From Albimonas donghaensis (lineage in GTDB: Bacteria; Pseudomonadota; Alphaproteobacteria; Rhodobacterales; Rhodobacteraceae): 64,000 nucleotides of DNA. Location: positions 1 to 64,000 of the forward strand of contig NZ_FNMZ01000008.1 in assembly GCF_900106695.1 (NCBI RefSeq), written 5' to 3'. Below the pieces are notes generated by a model. The model was not told the DNA's origin. It did not search any database and saw only the letters and a program-made list of their open reading frames with translations. Of this stretch, positions 25,401 to 32,362 are shown in pieces (the first letter of the stretch is position 1; each line of letters starts with the position of its first letter). The translations under genes and the position numbers were made by a program.

Positions 25401-25841
25401 CGGACCGGACTGGTGCGCCATGTCTGCCGGATGTTCGTCACGGCGCGGTCCATCTCGGTGCCCCTCTTCGCCGTGGTGCTGCGCAAGTGTTACGGGCTCG
25501 GCGCGCAGGGCATGGTCGGGGGCGGGACCTACGACAACTTCTTCACCGTCTCCTGGCCCACCGGCGAATTCGGCCCCATGGGGCTGGAGGGCGCGGTGAC
25601 GCTGGGCTATCGGCGCGAACTGGACGCGGTCGAGGACCCGGTGGAGAAGAAGGCGCTCTATGACCGGCTGCTCGACGAATATTACCAGCAGGGCAAGGCC
25701 ATCCGCGTCGCCTCGACGCTGGAGATCGACGCGGTGATCGACCCGGCGGAGACTCGGGCCTGGGTGCTTTCGGGCCTCGGCTCGGTCCGCCTGCGCCCGC
25801 CGCTCTCCGGACGCAAGCGGCCCTTCGTGGACACCTGGTAA
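22485..25841 (+). CDS. Single-chain acyl-CoA carboxylase (BC-BCCP-CT)
   Basis: At 1118 residues this protein carries all parts of a biotin-dependent acyl-CoA carboxylase. Biotin carboxylase: residues about 18-465, with LLIANRGEIALRIART, HPGYGFLSENAEFA and the ATP loop AVAGGGGRGMRVV. Biotin carrier: about 510-585, with biotinylated Lys547 in LEAMKMEHV. Carboxyltransferase: about 605-1105, with GRPGDTERATYAG, the N-half AGNAALLGCCD and C-half LCDTPGFMVGPEAE. Two-subunit enzymes split this into alpha and beta chains; the fused form matches the long-chain acyl-CoA carboxylase family known from mycobacteria and some proteobacteria. It adds CO2 to the acyl-CoA alpha (or vinylogous gamma) carbon. 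Operator 5 and a leader frame precede it, SMP-30 and SDR genes follow. Confidence 0.93.
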   Translation: MSDAAQMAAGTGPAFAPPRRLLIANRGEIALRIARTALDLGVTPIAIGPQDDAESLHMLRAPTRETLPGRGARAYLDVAEVVEAARRAGADAVHPGYGFLSENAEFAAAVEAAGMTFVGPTPAALALLGDKLAARRRAAELGVPILAGGDLANAGSASLDEARAFFAALPPGAAMLVKAVAGGGGRGMRVVRAETEVEDAWTRCRSEAEAAFGRADVYVERFLPAARHLEVQVLGDGTGACIHYGERECTLQRRHQKVVEIAPSPSITEDQRARLCAHALRLARSADYRSLGTFEFLVAAEPTEGEDVFFIEANPRIQVEHTVTEEIHGDDLVARQLRIAGGETLAGMGLADGPRAPEGCAVQLRVNMERMDETAQALPAGGRVAVYEPPSGAGVRVDGFAYAGYRTSPHYDSLLAKVIVHARAGGWTAALARAERALSEFRIEGVDTNLPWLRALLARPEVAAASVTTTFIEAEARALFDAAAAFAPAALPGAEIGGPQAAAAAAAIPEGAVPVPAPMQATVVTLSVSPGDVVAAGQQLAILEAMKMEHVVSAPVGGVVRAIFGAPGQTLMDAEPLLAIEPDPGAAAGAAAEAEIDLDRIRPDLAEVTARRAFGQDENRPEAVAKRHGRGHRTARENLASVCDPGTFREFGEFAIAAQRQRRSEEDLIANTTGDGMLTGIGHVNGAQFGPELTRCAFAVGDYMVLAGTQGQRHHRRLDRICSTAKEWNLPLVFFAEGGGGRPGDTERATYAGISNGTFSKFAELSGQVPVVGIVSGRCFAGNAALLGCCDVIIADESSNIGMAGPAMIEGGGLGIYKPEEIGPIDDQCANGVVDIRVKDEEEACEVAKKYLSYFQGPITDWTAPDPRRARHVIPENRLRVYSPQDVVESIADEGSVLELRREFGIGIVTAFIRIEGKPFGIMANNPRHIGGAIDGPAADKASRFMQLCDAFDIPLISLCDTPGFMVGPEAERTGLVRHVCRMFVTARSISVPLFAVVLRKCYGLGAQGMVGGGTYDNFFTVSWPTGEFGPMGLEGAVTLGYRRELDAVEDPVEKKALYDRLLDEYYQQGKAIRVASTLEIDAVIDPAETRAWVLSGLGSVRLRPPLSGRKRPFVDTW

Positions 25842-25871
25842 GCTGGGCGCCGAACAAGGAAGAGGGTGACA

Positions 25872-26795
25872 ATGAACTTCGAGATCGTGACCGAGGGGCT
25901 GGAGTTCCCCGAGGGGCCGGTGGCCATGGATGACGGCTCGGTCGTGCTGGTGGAGATCCGGCGCGGCGCCCTCACCCGGGTGCGCCCGGACGGGAGCAAG
26001 GAGATCGTGGCGGAGCTGGGCGGAGGGCCGAACGGCGCCGCCATCGGTCCGGACGGCCGGGTCTATGTCTGCAACAACGGCGGCTTCGTGTGGGCCGAGC
26101 GCGGGGGGATCAAGGTCCCCGCCGGCACGCCGGACGACTACGCCTCCGGCTCCATCCAGGCGGTGGACCTGGCGACCGGGGCGGTGGAGACGCTCTACAC
26201 CGAATGCGACGGCATCCCCCTGCGCGGGCCCAACGACATCGTCTTCGATGCGCAGGGCGGCATGTGGTTCACCGATCTCGGCAAGACCATGGCCGAGACC
26301 ATGCACCACGGCGCGGTCTACCACGCCAAGGCCGACGGCTCCGCCATCAGCCGCCAGCGCTTCCCGCTGATCACCGCCAATGGCTGCGGGCTGTCGCCGG
26401 ACGGCAAGGTCCTGCATGTGGCGGAGACCCGGACCTCCCGCGTGTGGTCCTTCGACATCACCTCCCCCGGCGTGCTGGCCCCGCCCGAGGGCTTCCGGCC
26501 GGGCCGCCTGCTGGCGACGCTGCCGGATTACCAGCTGCTCGACAGTCTCGCGGTCCAGGCGGACGGGGCGGTCTGCGTCGCCACCCTGATGCGCGGCGGG
26601 ATCAGCATCGTCGACGCGGACACGGGCGAGGTCGAGTTCATCCCGGTCCCGTTCGACCCCCACGACCCCTACATCACCAACATCTGCTTCGGCGGCGCGG
26701 ACATGCGGGATGCGTGGATCACCTGTTCGGCCTCGGGGCGGCTGGTGAAGACCCGCTGGGCGAAGCCGGGGCTGAGGCTGAACTTCAACGCCTGA
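25872..26795 (+). CDS. SMP-30/gluconolactonase family lactone hydrolase
   Basis: A 307-residue six-bladed beta-propeller of the SMP-30/gluconolactonase/LRE family. Likely metal ligands can be seen: Glu in GLEFPEGPVAMDDG (near residue 15), Asn in LRGPNDIVFDAQGGMWFTD (near 120) and Asp in LLDSLAVQADGAVC (near 222). The family opens lactones; gamma-lactones are the cyclic forms of 4-hydroxy acids, so a lactonase fits a 4-hydroxyacyl pathway very well, though this is inference. The start at 25872 has AGGAAGAGGG upstream; GTG at 25866 is an alternative. It follows the carboxylase stop by 30 bp and is almost surely in the same operon. No signal peptide, so it acts in the cytoplasm. Confidence 0.88.
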   Translation: MNFEIVTEGLEFPEGPVAMDDGSVVLVEIRRGALTRVRPDGSKEIVAELGGGPNGAAIGPDGRVYVCNNGGFVWAERGGIKVPAGTPDDYASGSIQAVDLATGAVETLYTECDGIPLRGPNDIVFDAQGGMWFTDLGKTMAETMHHGAVYHAKADGSAISRQRFPLITANGCGLSPDGKVLHVAETRTSRVWSFDITSPGVLAPPEGFRPGRLLATLPDYQLLDSLAVQADGAVCVATLMRGGISIVDADTGEVEFIPVPFDPHDPYITNICFGGADMRDAWITCSASGRLVKTRWAKPGLRLNFNA

Positions 26796-26868
26796 GCCGT
26801 CCCCCCCGTTGCGCCCGCCCCCGAGCCGTCGCAGGGTCGGGGGCGGTTGCATGACAGGAGGTCAGGGC

Positions 26869-27651
26869 ATGGGCGACAGGCTTGCGGGGCGCAGGGCGCT
26901 GATCACCGGCGGCAGCCGCGGCATCGGACTGGCCATCGCCGAGGCCTATGCGGCCGAGGGCGCGGACGTGGTCCTCGCCGCCACCAATCCCGCGAAACTG
27001 GAGGAAGCCCGCGCCGCCGTCGCCCCCCATGGCGGTCGGGTCGAGGCGATGGTCTGCGACGTGACCGACCGCGCCGCCTGTTTCGCGCTGGTCGCGAAAG
27101 CCGAGACCGCGCTGGGCGGGCTCGACATCCTGGTGAACAGCGCGGGCGTGCATATCCCCAGCGGGTTCCTCGACCAGACGCCCGAAGACTTCTCCCGCAC
27201 CTTCACGGTCAACGTGGACGGCCCCTTCCACCTGATGCAGGCGGCGCTGCCCGGCATGATCGCGGCGGGCTACGGCAAGATCGTCAACATCGCCTCGACC
27301 GCGGGCAAATGGGCCTCGGCCAATCAGGCGGCCTACAACGCCTCCAAGCACGCGGTGGTGGGGCTGACCCGCTGCCTGGCGGTGGAGATGGGCCCGAAGG
27401 GCGTGCGGGTGAACGCCATCTGCCCCGGCATCGTGACCACCGACATGGGCGACGCCTTCCTGCCCGCCCATGCCAAAGCCGCCGGAACCACGCCCGAGGC
27501 GATCCGCGACGCCGCGCTGAAGCGCGCCGCGCTGGGCCGCTTCATGGGGGCCGACGACGTGGCGCCGCTCGCGGTCTATCTGGCGGCGGCGGAGTCCGAC
27601 GGGATGACCGGCCAGTCCATCGCGCTCGACGGGGGCATGGTCTTCGTCTGA
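26869..27651 (+). CDS. Short-chain dehydrogenase/reductase (3-hydroxybutyrate dehydrogenase-like)
   Basis: A 260-residue classical SDR: LITGGSRGIGLAIA at residues 11-24, VCDVTDR near 62, NSAGVH near 91, AAYNASKHAVVGLTRCLAVE with the catalytic Tyr and Lys near 158. VNAICPGIVTTDMGD and the C-terminal SDGMTGQSIALDGG are typical. Resemblance to 3-hydroxybutyrate dehydrogenases is noted because P. putida LvaD, from the same enzyme group, reduces 4-ketovaleryl-CoA to the 4-hydroxy form in the levulinate route; this gene or a sister SDR could do a similar step here. A strong AGGAGG precedes the ATG at 26869. Third gene after operator 5. Confidence 0.88.
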   Translation: MGDRLAGRRALITGGSRGIGLAIAEAYAAEGADVVLAATNPAKLEEARAAVAPHGGRVEAMVCDVTDRAACFALVAKAETALGGLDILVNSAGVHIPSGFLDQTPEDFSRTFTVNVDGPFHLMQAALPGMIAAGYGKIVNIASTAGKWASANQAAYNASKHAVVGLTRCLAVEMGPKGVRVNAICPGIVTTDMGDAFLPAHAKAAGTTPEAIRDAALKRAALGRFMGADDVAPLAVYLAAAESDGMTGQSIALDGGMVFV

Positions 27652-27678
27652 CCCCGCCCGCGCCCGCCCGCGCCCGCC

Positions 27679-27705
27679 CGCCCCCGCCGAGCCCCGCCGG
27701 GGGCG
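27679..27705 (+). terminator. Terminator of the carboxylase operon
   Basis: CGCCCCCG (27679-27686) pairs with CGGGGGCG (27698-27705) around an 11-base loop, 27 bp after the SDR stop. It lies in a C-rich repeat tract, so other foldings compete. Downstream at 27742 and 27760 are two direct copies of GTTATCC, possibly regulatory for the next operon. Confidence 0.5.
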
Positions 27706-27918
27706 TCGCGCCGGGCCGATCACGATCCGCCGCGGCGGGTGGTTATCCGGCGCGGCCGTGTTATCCTTTCGGTTGAGCCGCGCCGCCTCTTGCGCCGCCG
27801 CAGCCAGCCTTCGGCCCCGGCTCACGCTCCGGGACCGCGCCAGCCACGCACAAGAAGCCCCGCGCCCGCGCCTTCGAGCCGGACCGTCCCGACGGGGCCC
27901 GCAGGAAGGAGCCCCCAG

Positions 27919-28368
27919 ATGAAGCTGACCGTCAACGGAGAGACCCGCGACCTCGACATCGAGCCCGACACCCCCCTGCTCTGGGCCATTCGCGAGGAGC
28001 TGGAGCTGCAAGGCACGAAATACGGCTGCGGCATCGGCATGTGCGGCGCCTGCACGGTGATGATCGACGGGGTCGCGACGCGATCCTGCGTCACCCCGGT
28101 CGACGGGCTGGAAAGCGCCGAGATCACCACCATCGAGGCGATCGAGACCGATCCGGTCGGCGCCCGCGTGGTCGAGGCCTGGGTGAAGCACGAGGTCGCC
28201 CAGTGCGGCTACTGCCAGTCCGGCCAGGTGATGGCGACCGTGGCGATGCTCAGGGAAAACCCCCGGGCCACCGCCGAGGACGCGGCCTACGCGATCTCCA
28301 ATCTCTGCCGCTGCGGGACCTACAACGCCATCGACGCGGCGCTCGCCGACCTGACGTCGAAAGCCTGA
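27919..28368 (+). CDS. [2Fe-2S] subunit of an IorA-type molybdenum hydroxylase
   Basis: A 149-residue protein with a plant-type [2Fe-2S] cluster (YGCGIGMCGACTV with a later Cys in TRSC) and a second cluster domain (CGYCQSGQV and LCRCGTY). It passes electrons from the molybdenum subunit encoded next, 15 bp downstream. This small-subunit form goes with two-gene hydroxylases such as isoquinoline 1-oxidoreductase and some periplasmic aldehyde dehydrogenases, which lack a FAD subunit and give electrons to a cytochrome or respiratory acceptor. The ATG at 27919 follows CAGGAAGGAG. No own signal peptide; it would be exported together with the Tat-bearing partner. No dedicated cytochrome gene is adjacent. 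Confidence 0.92.
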   Translation: MKLTVNGETRDLDIEPDTPLLWAIREELELQGTKYGCGIGMCGACTVMIDGVATRSCVTPVDGLESAEITTIEAIETDPVGARVVEAWVKHEVAQCGYCQSGQVMATVAMLRENPRATAEDAAYAISNLCRCGTYNAIDAALADLTSKA

Positions 28369-28382
28369 GGGAGGAGCCCGCC

Positions 28383-30659
28383 ATGCACGATCACGCCCGC
28401 CCGACCCCCGACACGCCCTTTCCCGCGGCCCGGACGTCCGACCTGTCCCGGCTCGCCGCCGCCGAAACCGCCCGGATCGAGGCCGCCGCCGGCGCCCCGG
28501 TCAAGCTCTCGCGCCGCCTGTTCATGGGCGCCGCCGGCCTGACGCTGGCGGTGGCGCTGGCGCCCCGCGCGTCGCGCGCGCAGGACGCCGCCGGGGCCGC
28601 GCCGGGGGCCTCGCTCTCGGCTTTCCTCGACATCCGGCCCGACGGCACGGTCGAACTGCGCTCCCCCTTCGTGGAGGGCGGCCAGGGCATCCACACCGCC
28701 ATGGCGCAGCTGGTGGCGGAGGAGCTCGACCTCGACATCGCCGCGATGGAGGTGGTCACCGCCCCCGCCGGGACCGACTACCAGATCCTCGGCGGCATGC
28801 GCATGACCGGGGGCAGCAGCTCGGTCCGCGGCGGCCACATGACCATGCGCCGTCTGGGCGCCGCCGCCCGGTCCATGCTGATCGACGCCGCCGCCGAAAA
28901 ACTCGGCGTGCCGGCGGGGGAACTGACCACCCGCCCCGGCGAAGTGGCGCACGAGGCCTCCGGCCGCGCCCTGCCCTATGGCGAACTTGCCGGGGCCGCA
29001 TCCCTGGGCGAGGTTCCCGCCGACGTGACGCTCAAGCAGGACGGGTTCCGCTATATCGGCGCGCGGGTTCCGCGCATGGACCTGCGCGACAAGTCCACCG
29101 GCAAGGCCCGCTACGGCATCGACTCGACCGTGCCCGACATGCTCCACGCCGCCGTGCGCCACGCCCCGCGGCGCGGCATGGCGCCCGAGGCGCCGGCCAA
29201 CCAGGCCGAGGTCGAGGCCATGCGCGGCGTGCATTCGGTCCATCTCCTGCCCGACGCCGTCGCGGTCTGCGCGGAGCGCTGGTATCTCGCCCGCCGCGCG
29301 GTCGAGGCGCTGGAGATCTCCTGGACCGAGGGCGAGGCCGAACGCCCGATGCCCGCGGATTTCTCCTCCGCCGCCTTCCGTCAGGCGCTGGACGCCGCGG
29401 ATGGCGAAAGCGCCGAGGCGGAGGCGAAAGGCGACGCCCTCGGCGCCCTGGCCGGGGCCGGGACGGTGATCGAGGCCACTTACACCGCCCCGATGCTGGT
29501 CCACGGCCAGCTTGAGCCGCCCTCGGCCATCGCCAGCTTCGACGCCGATGGCGGGCTGGAGCTGAACATGCCCAACCAGGCGCCCGAGATGTTCCAGGCC
29601 GCCGCCGCCGCCATGACCGGGCTGGCGCCGGAAAAGATCACGGTGGTCTCGCCGGGGCTGGGCGGCTTCTTCGGGCGCCATTTCCCCTATGCCGATTCCA
29701 ACCCCTGGCCGCAGGCGGTGACGCTGGCCCGGGCCACGGGCCGGCCGGTGAAGGTGCTGTGGACGCGGGAGGAGGAGTTCCTGCGCGACGCCATGCGCCC
29801 GGTCGGCCACGCCAAGTTCCGCGCCGCGCTGGATGCGGACGGGATGCCGGTGGCGCTGGCCGCGGACCTGGTGGGCGAGGGGCCGACGGGCCGCTGGTGG
29901 GGCGCGCCTCCGGGCAAGGACGGCTCGGCGGTGGAGGGCGTGACGGGCAAGCCCTACGCCATCCCCAACGTGCGGGTCGGGCAGCGTTTCGTCGCGAACC
30001 CGGCGGCCATCGGCTACTGGCGTTCGGTCGGGCATTCGATGCACGACTATTTCTACGAGAGCTTCCTCGATGAGCTCGCCCTCGCCGGGGGCAAGGACCC
30101 GATGGCCCTGCGCCGGGCGCTTCTGGCCGACAATCCGCGCCTGATCGCCCTGCTCGACGCGGTGGAGACCCTGTCGGGCGGCTGGCGCCCCGGCCCCTAC
30201 GAGATGGAGGGGACCACGCGGGCCCGCGGGCTGGCCATGGCCTCGCCCTTCGGCTCGGAAGTCGCGACCATCGCCGAGGTCTCGCTCGACGCGGGCCAGG
30301 TGCGGGCGCACCGGATCTGGGTGGCGATCGACCCGGGCTCGGCGGTGAACCCCTCGACCATCGAGGCGCAGGTTCGCGGCGCGGTGGCGCTGGGACTGAG
30401 CCAGACCCTGCTTGAGGAAGTGGTCTACGAGGGGGGCGAGCCGCTGGCCCGCAACTTCGACATGTACCAGATCCTGAGCCGGGACATGATGCCGGCGGTC
30501 GAGGTGGCGATCGTGGAGAGCGGCGCCCCCATGGGCGGGATCGGAGAGCCCGGCCTGCCCGGCGTCGGCGGCGCGGTGGCCAACGCCGCGGCGACGCTGA
30601 CCGGGGTGCGGGCGCGCGCGACGCCGCTCATCAACGTGGATTTCACGTCGCAGGGCTGA
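28383..30659 (+). CDS. Molybdopterin-binding subunit of an IorB-type hydroxylase, Tat-exported
   Basis: A 758-residue subunit of the xanthine-dehydrogenase superfamily. A Tat signal with [19 protein letters not shown] lies at about residues 42-60, so the enzyme works in the periplasm. The molybdopterin regions include [40 protein letters not shown] and, near the C-terminus, the conserved catalytic Glu in [12 protein letters not shown]. Length agrees with IorB-like chains. IorAB-type enzymes hydroxylate N-heterocycles or oxidise aldehydes; the substrate cannot be told. It forms an operon with the [2Fe-2S] subunit. A maturation factor of the XdhC type is not in the window. The start at 28383 has GGGAGGAG upstream. 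Confidence 0.92.
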   Translation: MHDHARPTPDTPFPAARTSDLSRLAAAETARIEAAAGAPVKLSRRLFMGAAGLTLAVALAPRASRAQDAAGAAPGASLSAFLDIRPDGTVELRSPFVEGGQGIHTAMAQLVAEELDLDIAAMEVVTAPAGTDYQILGGMRMTGGSSSVRGGHMTMRRLGAAARSMLIDAAAEKLGVPAGELTTRPGEVAHEASGRALPYGELAGAASLGEVPADVTLKQDGFRYIGARVPRMDLRDKSTGKARYGIDSTVPDMLHAAVRHAPRRGMAPEAPANQAEVEAMRGVHSVHLLPDAVAVCAERWYLARRAVEALEISWTEGEAERPMPADFSSAAFRQALDAADGESAEAEAKGDALGALAGAGTVIEATYTAPMLVHGQLEPPSAIASFDADGGLELNMPNQAPEMFQAAAAAMTGLAPEKITVVSPGLGGFFGRHFPYADSNPWPQAVTLARATGRPVKVLWTREEEFLRDAMRPVGHAKFRAALDADGMPVALAADLVGEGPTGRWWGAPPGKDGSAVEGVTGKPYAIPNVRVGQRFVANPAAIGYWRSVGHSMHDYFYESFLDELALAGGKDPMALRRALLADNPRLIALLDAVETLSGGWRPGPYEMEGTTRARGLAMASPFGSEVATIAEVSLDAGQVRAHRIWVAIDPGSAVNPSTIEAQVRGAVALGLSQTLLEEVVYEGGEPLARNFDMYQILSRDMMPAVEVAIVESGAPMGGIGEPGLPGVGGAVANAAATLTGVRARATPLINVDFTSQG

Positions 30660-30721
30660 CCATCGCCCGGAAGCGGGACCTCGATGGCGAAACCCGGACG
30701 GGGCGCGTTCTCCGACGCGCC

Positions 30722-30826
30722 CCGTGTCATGTCCCGCCGTGTCATGTCCCGCCGTGTCATGTCCCGCCGTGTCATGTCCCGCCGTGTCATGTCCCGCCGT
30801 GTCATGTCCCCCCGTGTCATGTCCCC
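30722..30826 (+). repeat. Minisatellite: seven 15-bp units
   Basis: Unit CCGTGTCATGTCCCG occurs seven times head to tail; the first five are identical and units six and seven differ only in the last base. A further degenerate copy lies at about 30838-30851. The array fills the gap between the molybdenum hydroxylase and the cupin gene. Being a multiple of three without stop codons, it is open in several frames, one of which is in phase with the cupin gene (repeating Val-Ser-Cys-Pro-Ala). Copy number is likely to vary between strains. Confidence 0.95.
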
Positions 30827-30978
30827 GCGGCGTGTTCCCGTGTCATGTCGAAGATTGCGGGCTGACGCGGGCCCCGGCCGGCGCCATGCTCGGCGCCGAT
30901 GTCGGCGCGCCCGGCGCGCGCCCAGCCCGACCCCGCCGACGCCCGACCCGAGGCGCCGGCGCCCTGAAAGGACCCCCC

Positions 30979-31374
30979 ATGAAAATCACCCGCGCGGGCG
31001 ACACGCCCTCCGCCCCCGGCCCGGCCGACTATTTCACCGGAACCGTGCGCGTCGACCGCCTGTTCCAGGCCGAGGAGCCGGGCCGCGCCGGCGGCGCCCA
31101 TGTCACCTTCGAGCCCGGCGCCCGCACCGCCTGGCACACCCATCCCGCCGGCCAGACCCTGATCGTCACTTTCGGCCGCGGCCGGGTCCAGCGCGAGGGC
31201 GGCCCGGTCGAGGAGATCCGGCAGGGCGACGTGGTCTGGTTCCCCGCCGGGGAAAAGCACTGGCACGGCGCCTCTCCCGACACCGCGATGAGCCATATCG
31301 CGATCCAGGAGAGCCTCGACGGCGCCGCCGTCACCTGGCTGGAGCAGGTCTCGGACGCCGATTACGGCGCCTGA
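30979..31374 (+). CDS. Cupin related to manganese-dependent (R)-hydroxynitrile lyases
   Basis: A 131-residue single-domain cupin. It resembles closely, as I recall it, the hydroxynitrile lyase of Granulicella tundricola: [13 protein letters not shown] at the start, [20 protein letters not shown] in the middle and [14 protein letters not shown]. The metal ligands H53, H55, Q59 and H94 are all in place, as are the nearby pocket residues A40, V42, T50, H106 and Q110. That family cleaves or forms cyanohydrins, though most members probably have another native role, since many bacteria with it make no cyanohydrins. The start at 30979 has GAAAGGA; the frame is open through the repeat array upstream but that part is not conserved. 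Cytoplasmic, apparently monocistronic. Confidence 0.85.
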   Translation: MKITRAGDTPSAPGPADYFTGTVRVDRLFQAEEPGRAGGAHVTFEPGARTAWHTHPAGQTLIVTFGRGRVQREGGPVEEIRQGDVVWFPAGEKHWHGASPDTAMSHIAIQESLDGAAVTWLEQVSDADYGA

Positions 31375-31559
31375 GCCCCCCGCGAACCCGCATCGGACTG
31401 CGGCCCGCGCTTTCCGGCGTTCGCTCGCCCTGCGCGCCCGCGGGCGATCCCGCGGATCGTCAGCCCCGTCGCCGCCCGTTTCTCGAATGCCGGTAGGCGC
31501 CGCGCCCGCCCGCCTCGCCGCCCCGCCCGCCTCGCCGCCCCAACCGCTGGAGATGCCGA

Positions 31560-32081
31560 ATGACCGACGCCACGCCCGACGCCGCCCCGAAAACGGAAGC
31601 CGACTGGATCGCGGAGGCCGTCGCCCTCTCCGCCACCGCGCTGGATCGACCGGGGACCGAGCCCTTCGGCGCGCTGGTCGTGCGCGACGGCGAGGTCGTG
31701 GGCCGCGGGCTGAACCACTCCCGCGCCAACATGGACCCGACCTCGCACGGGGAGACGGAGGCGATCCGCGACGCCTGCCGCAATCTCGGCCGGCTCGACC
31801 TGTCGGATTGCGCGCTGTATTCGAGCTGCGAGCCCTGCCCGCTCTGCGTCGCCGCCGCCGGGATCGCGGGGATCGAGCGGATCGGCTTCGCGCTGGGGCT
31901 GGGAGAGGCCAACGCGGTGCTCTCCGCCATCCCGCCCTCCATCCGCCCGACCAAGAACGCGGCGAAGCTGCGCGCGATGGCCGGGCGTCCCGCGGGCGAG
32001 GGCCCGGGCGGGTTCCAGTCGCCGGTGACCGGCGCGCTGGACATCCTCGAACGCTGGGCGGCCGAACGCGCCAAGGGTTGA
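31560..32081 (+). CDS. Nucleoside/cytidine-type deaminase (guanine or tRNA-adenosine deaminase fold)
   Basis: A 173-residue zinc deaminase of the CDA fold. The zinc and catalytic motif reads SHGETEAI near residue 64 (usual form HAE, here HGE) and the second zinc motif CEPCPLC is near residue 98. FGALVVRDGEVVGRGLNHS is the usual N-terminal strand. Such proteins remove an amino group from guanine, cytosine or an adenosine in tRNA; the extended C-terminus and internal position suggest a free-base deaminase like guanine deaminase rather than TadA, which would carry other conserved residues. A purine link would fit the NCS2 permease and xanthine-dehydrogenase-like genes 10 kb away, but this is weak. 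The start lacks a clear ribosome site (TGGAGATGCCGAATG gives GGAG). Confidence 0.8.
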   Translation: MTDATPDAAPKTEADWIAEAVALSATALDRPGTEPFGALVVRDGEVVGRGLNHSRANMDPTSHGETEAIRDACRNLGRLDLSDCALYSSCEPCPLCVAAAGIAGIERIGFALGLGEANAVLSAIPPSIRPTKNAAKLRAMAGRPAGEGPGGFQSPVTGALDILERWAAERAKG

Positions 32082-32362
32082 GGGCGAGCCCCGGATCGCC
32101 GGGGGGGGGAGGGGGGGCGGCGCCTCAAGGGGGGAGGGGGGCGACGCCTCAAGGCGCGCGCTCGACCTGATCGCCTTCGTTCGCCGCGCCTTGACCAGAC
32201 CTGCGATTTCGCCCTCCGGCAGGCCGATATGGCCGAACCCGCAGGGCTGGCCCCGCCCCCGCCCCTGCCCCCGCCCCCGCCCCGCCCCCGCCGCGCCTTG
32301 CTTTTCCGCCGGGCCGCGGTCGATGATGCCGGCCGTTGAGACCCATATGCGGAGCGGCGCGA
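32082..32362. other. Low-complexity intergenic stretch
   Basis: G runs at 32100-32120, two copies of a CGCCTCAAGG-like element (about 32121 and 32145) and a C-rich tract at 32254-32300. No gene or clear promoter is visible. The tract may fold in RNA as a terminator substitute. Confidence 0.4.

Noticed and set aside
22095-26852. A 1585-codon open frame on the minus strand across the carboxylase and SMP-30 genes
   Set aside because: It is antisense to two clear genes; in such GC-rich DNA the complementary frame stays open by codon bias. The translation is His/Gly/Arg-rich and matches no fold.
30722-30826. The 15-bp array as a CRISPR
   Set aside because: Units are directly adjacent without spacers and no cas genes are present.
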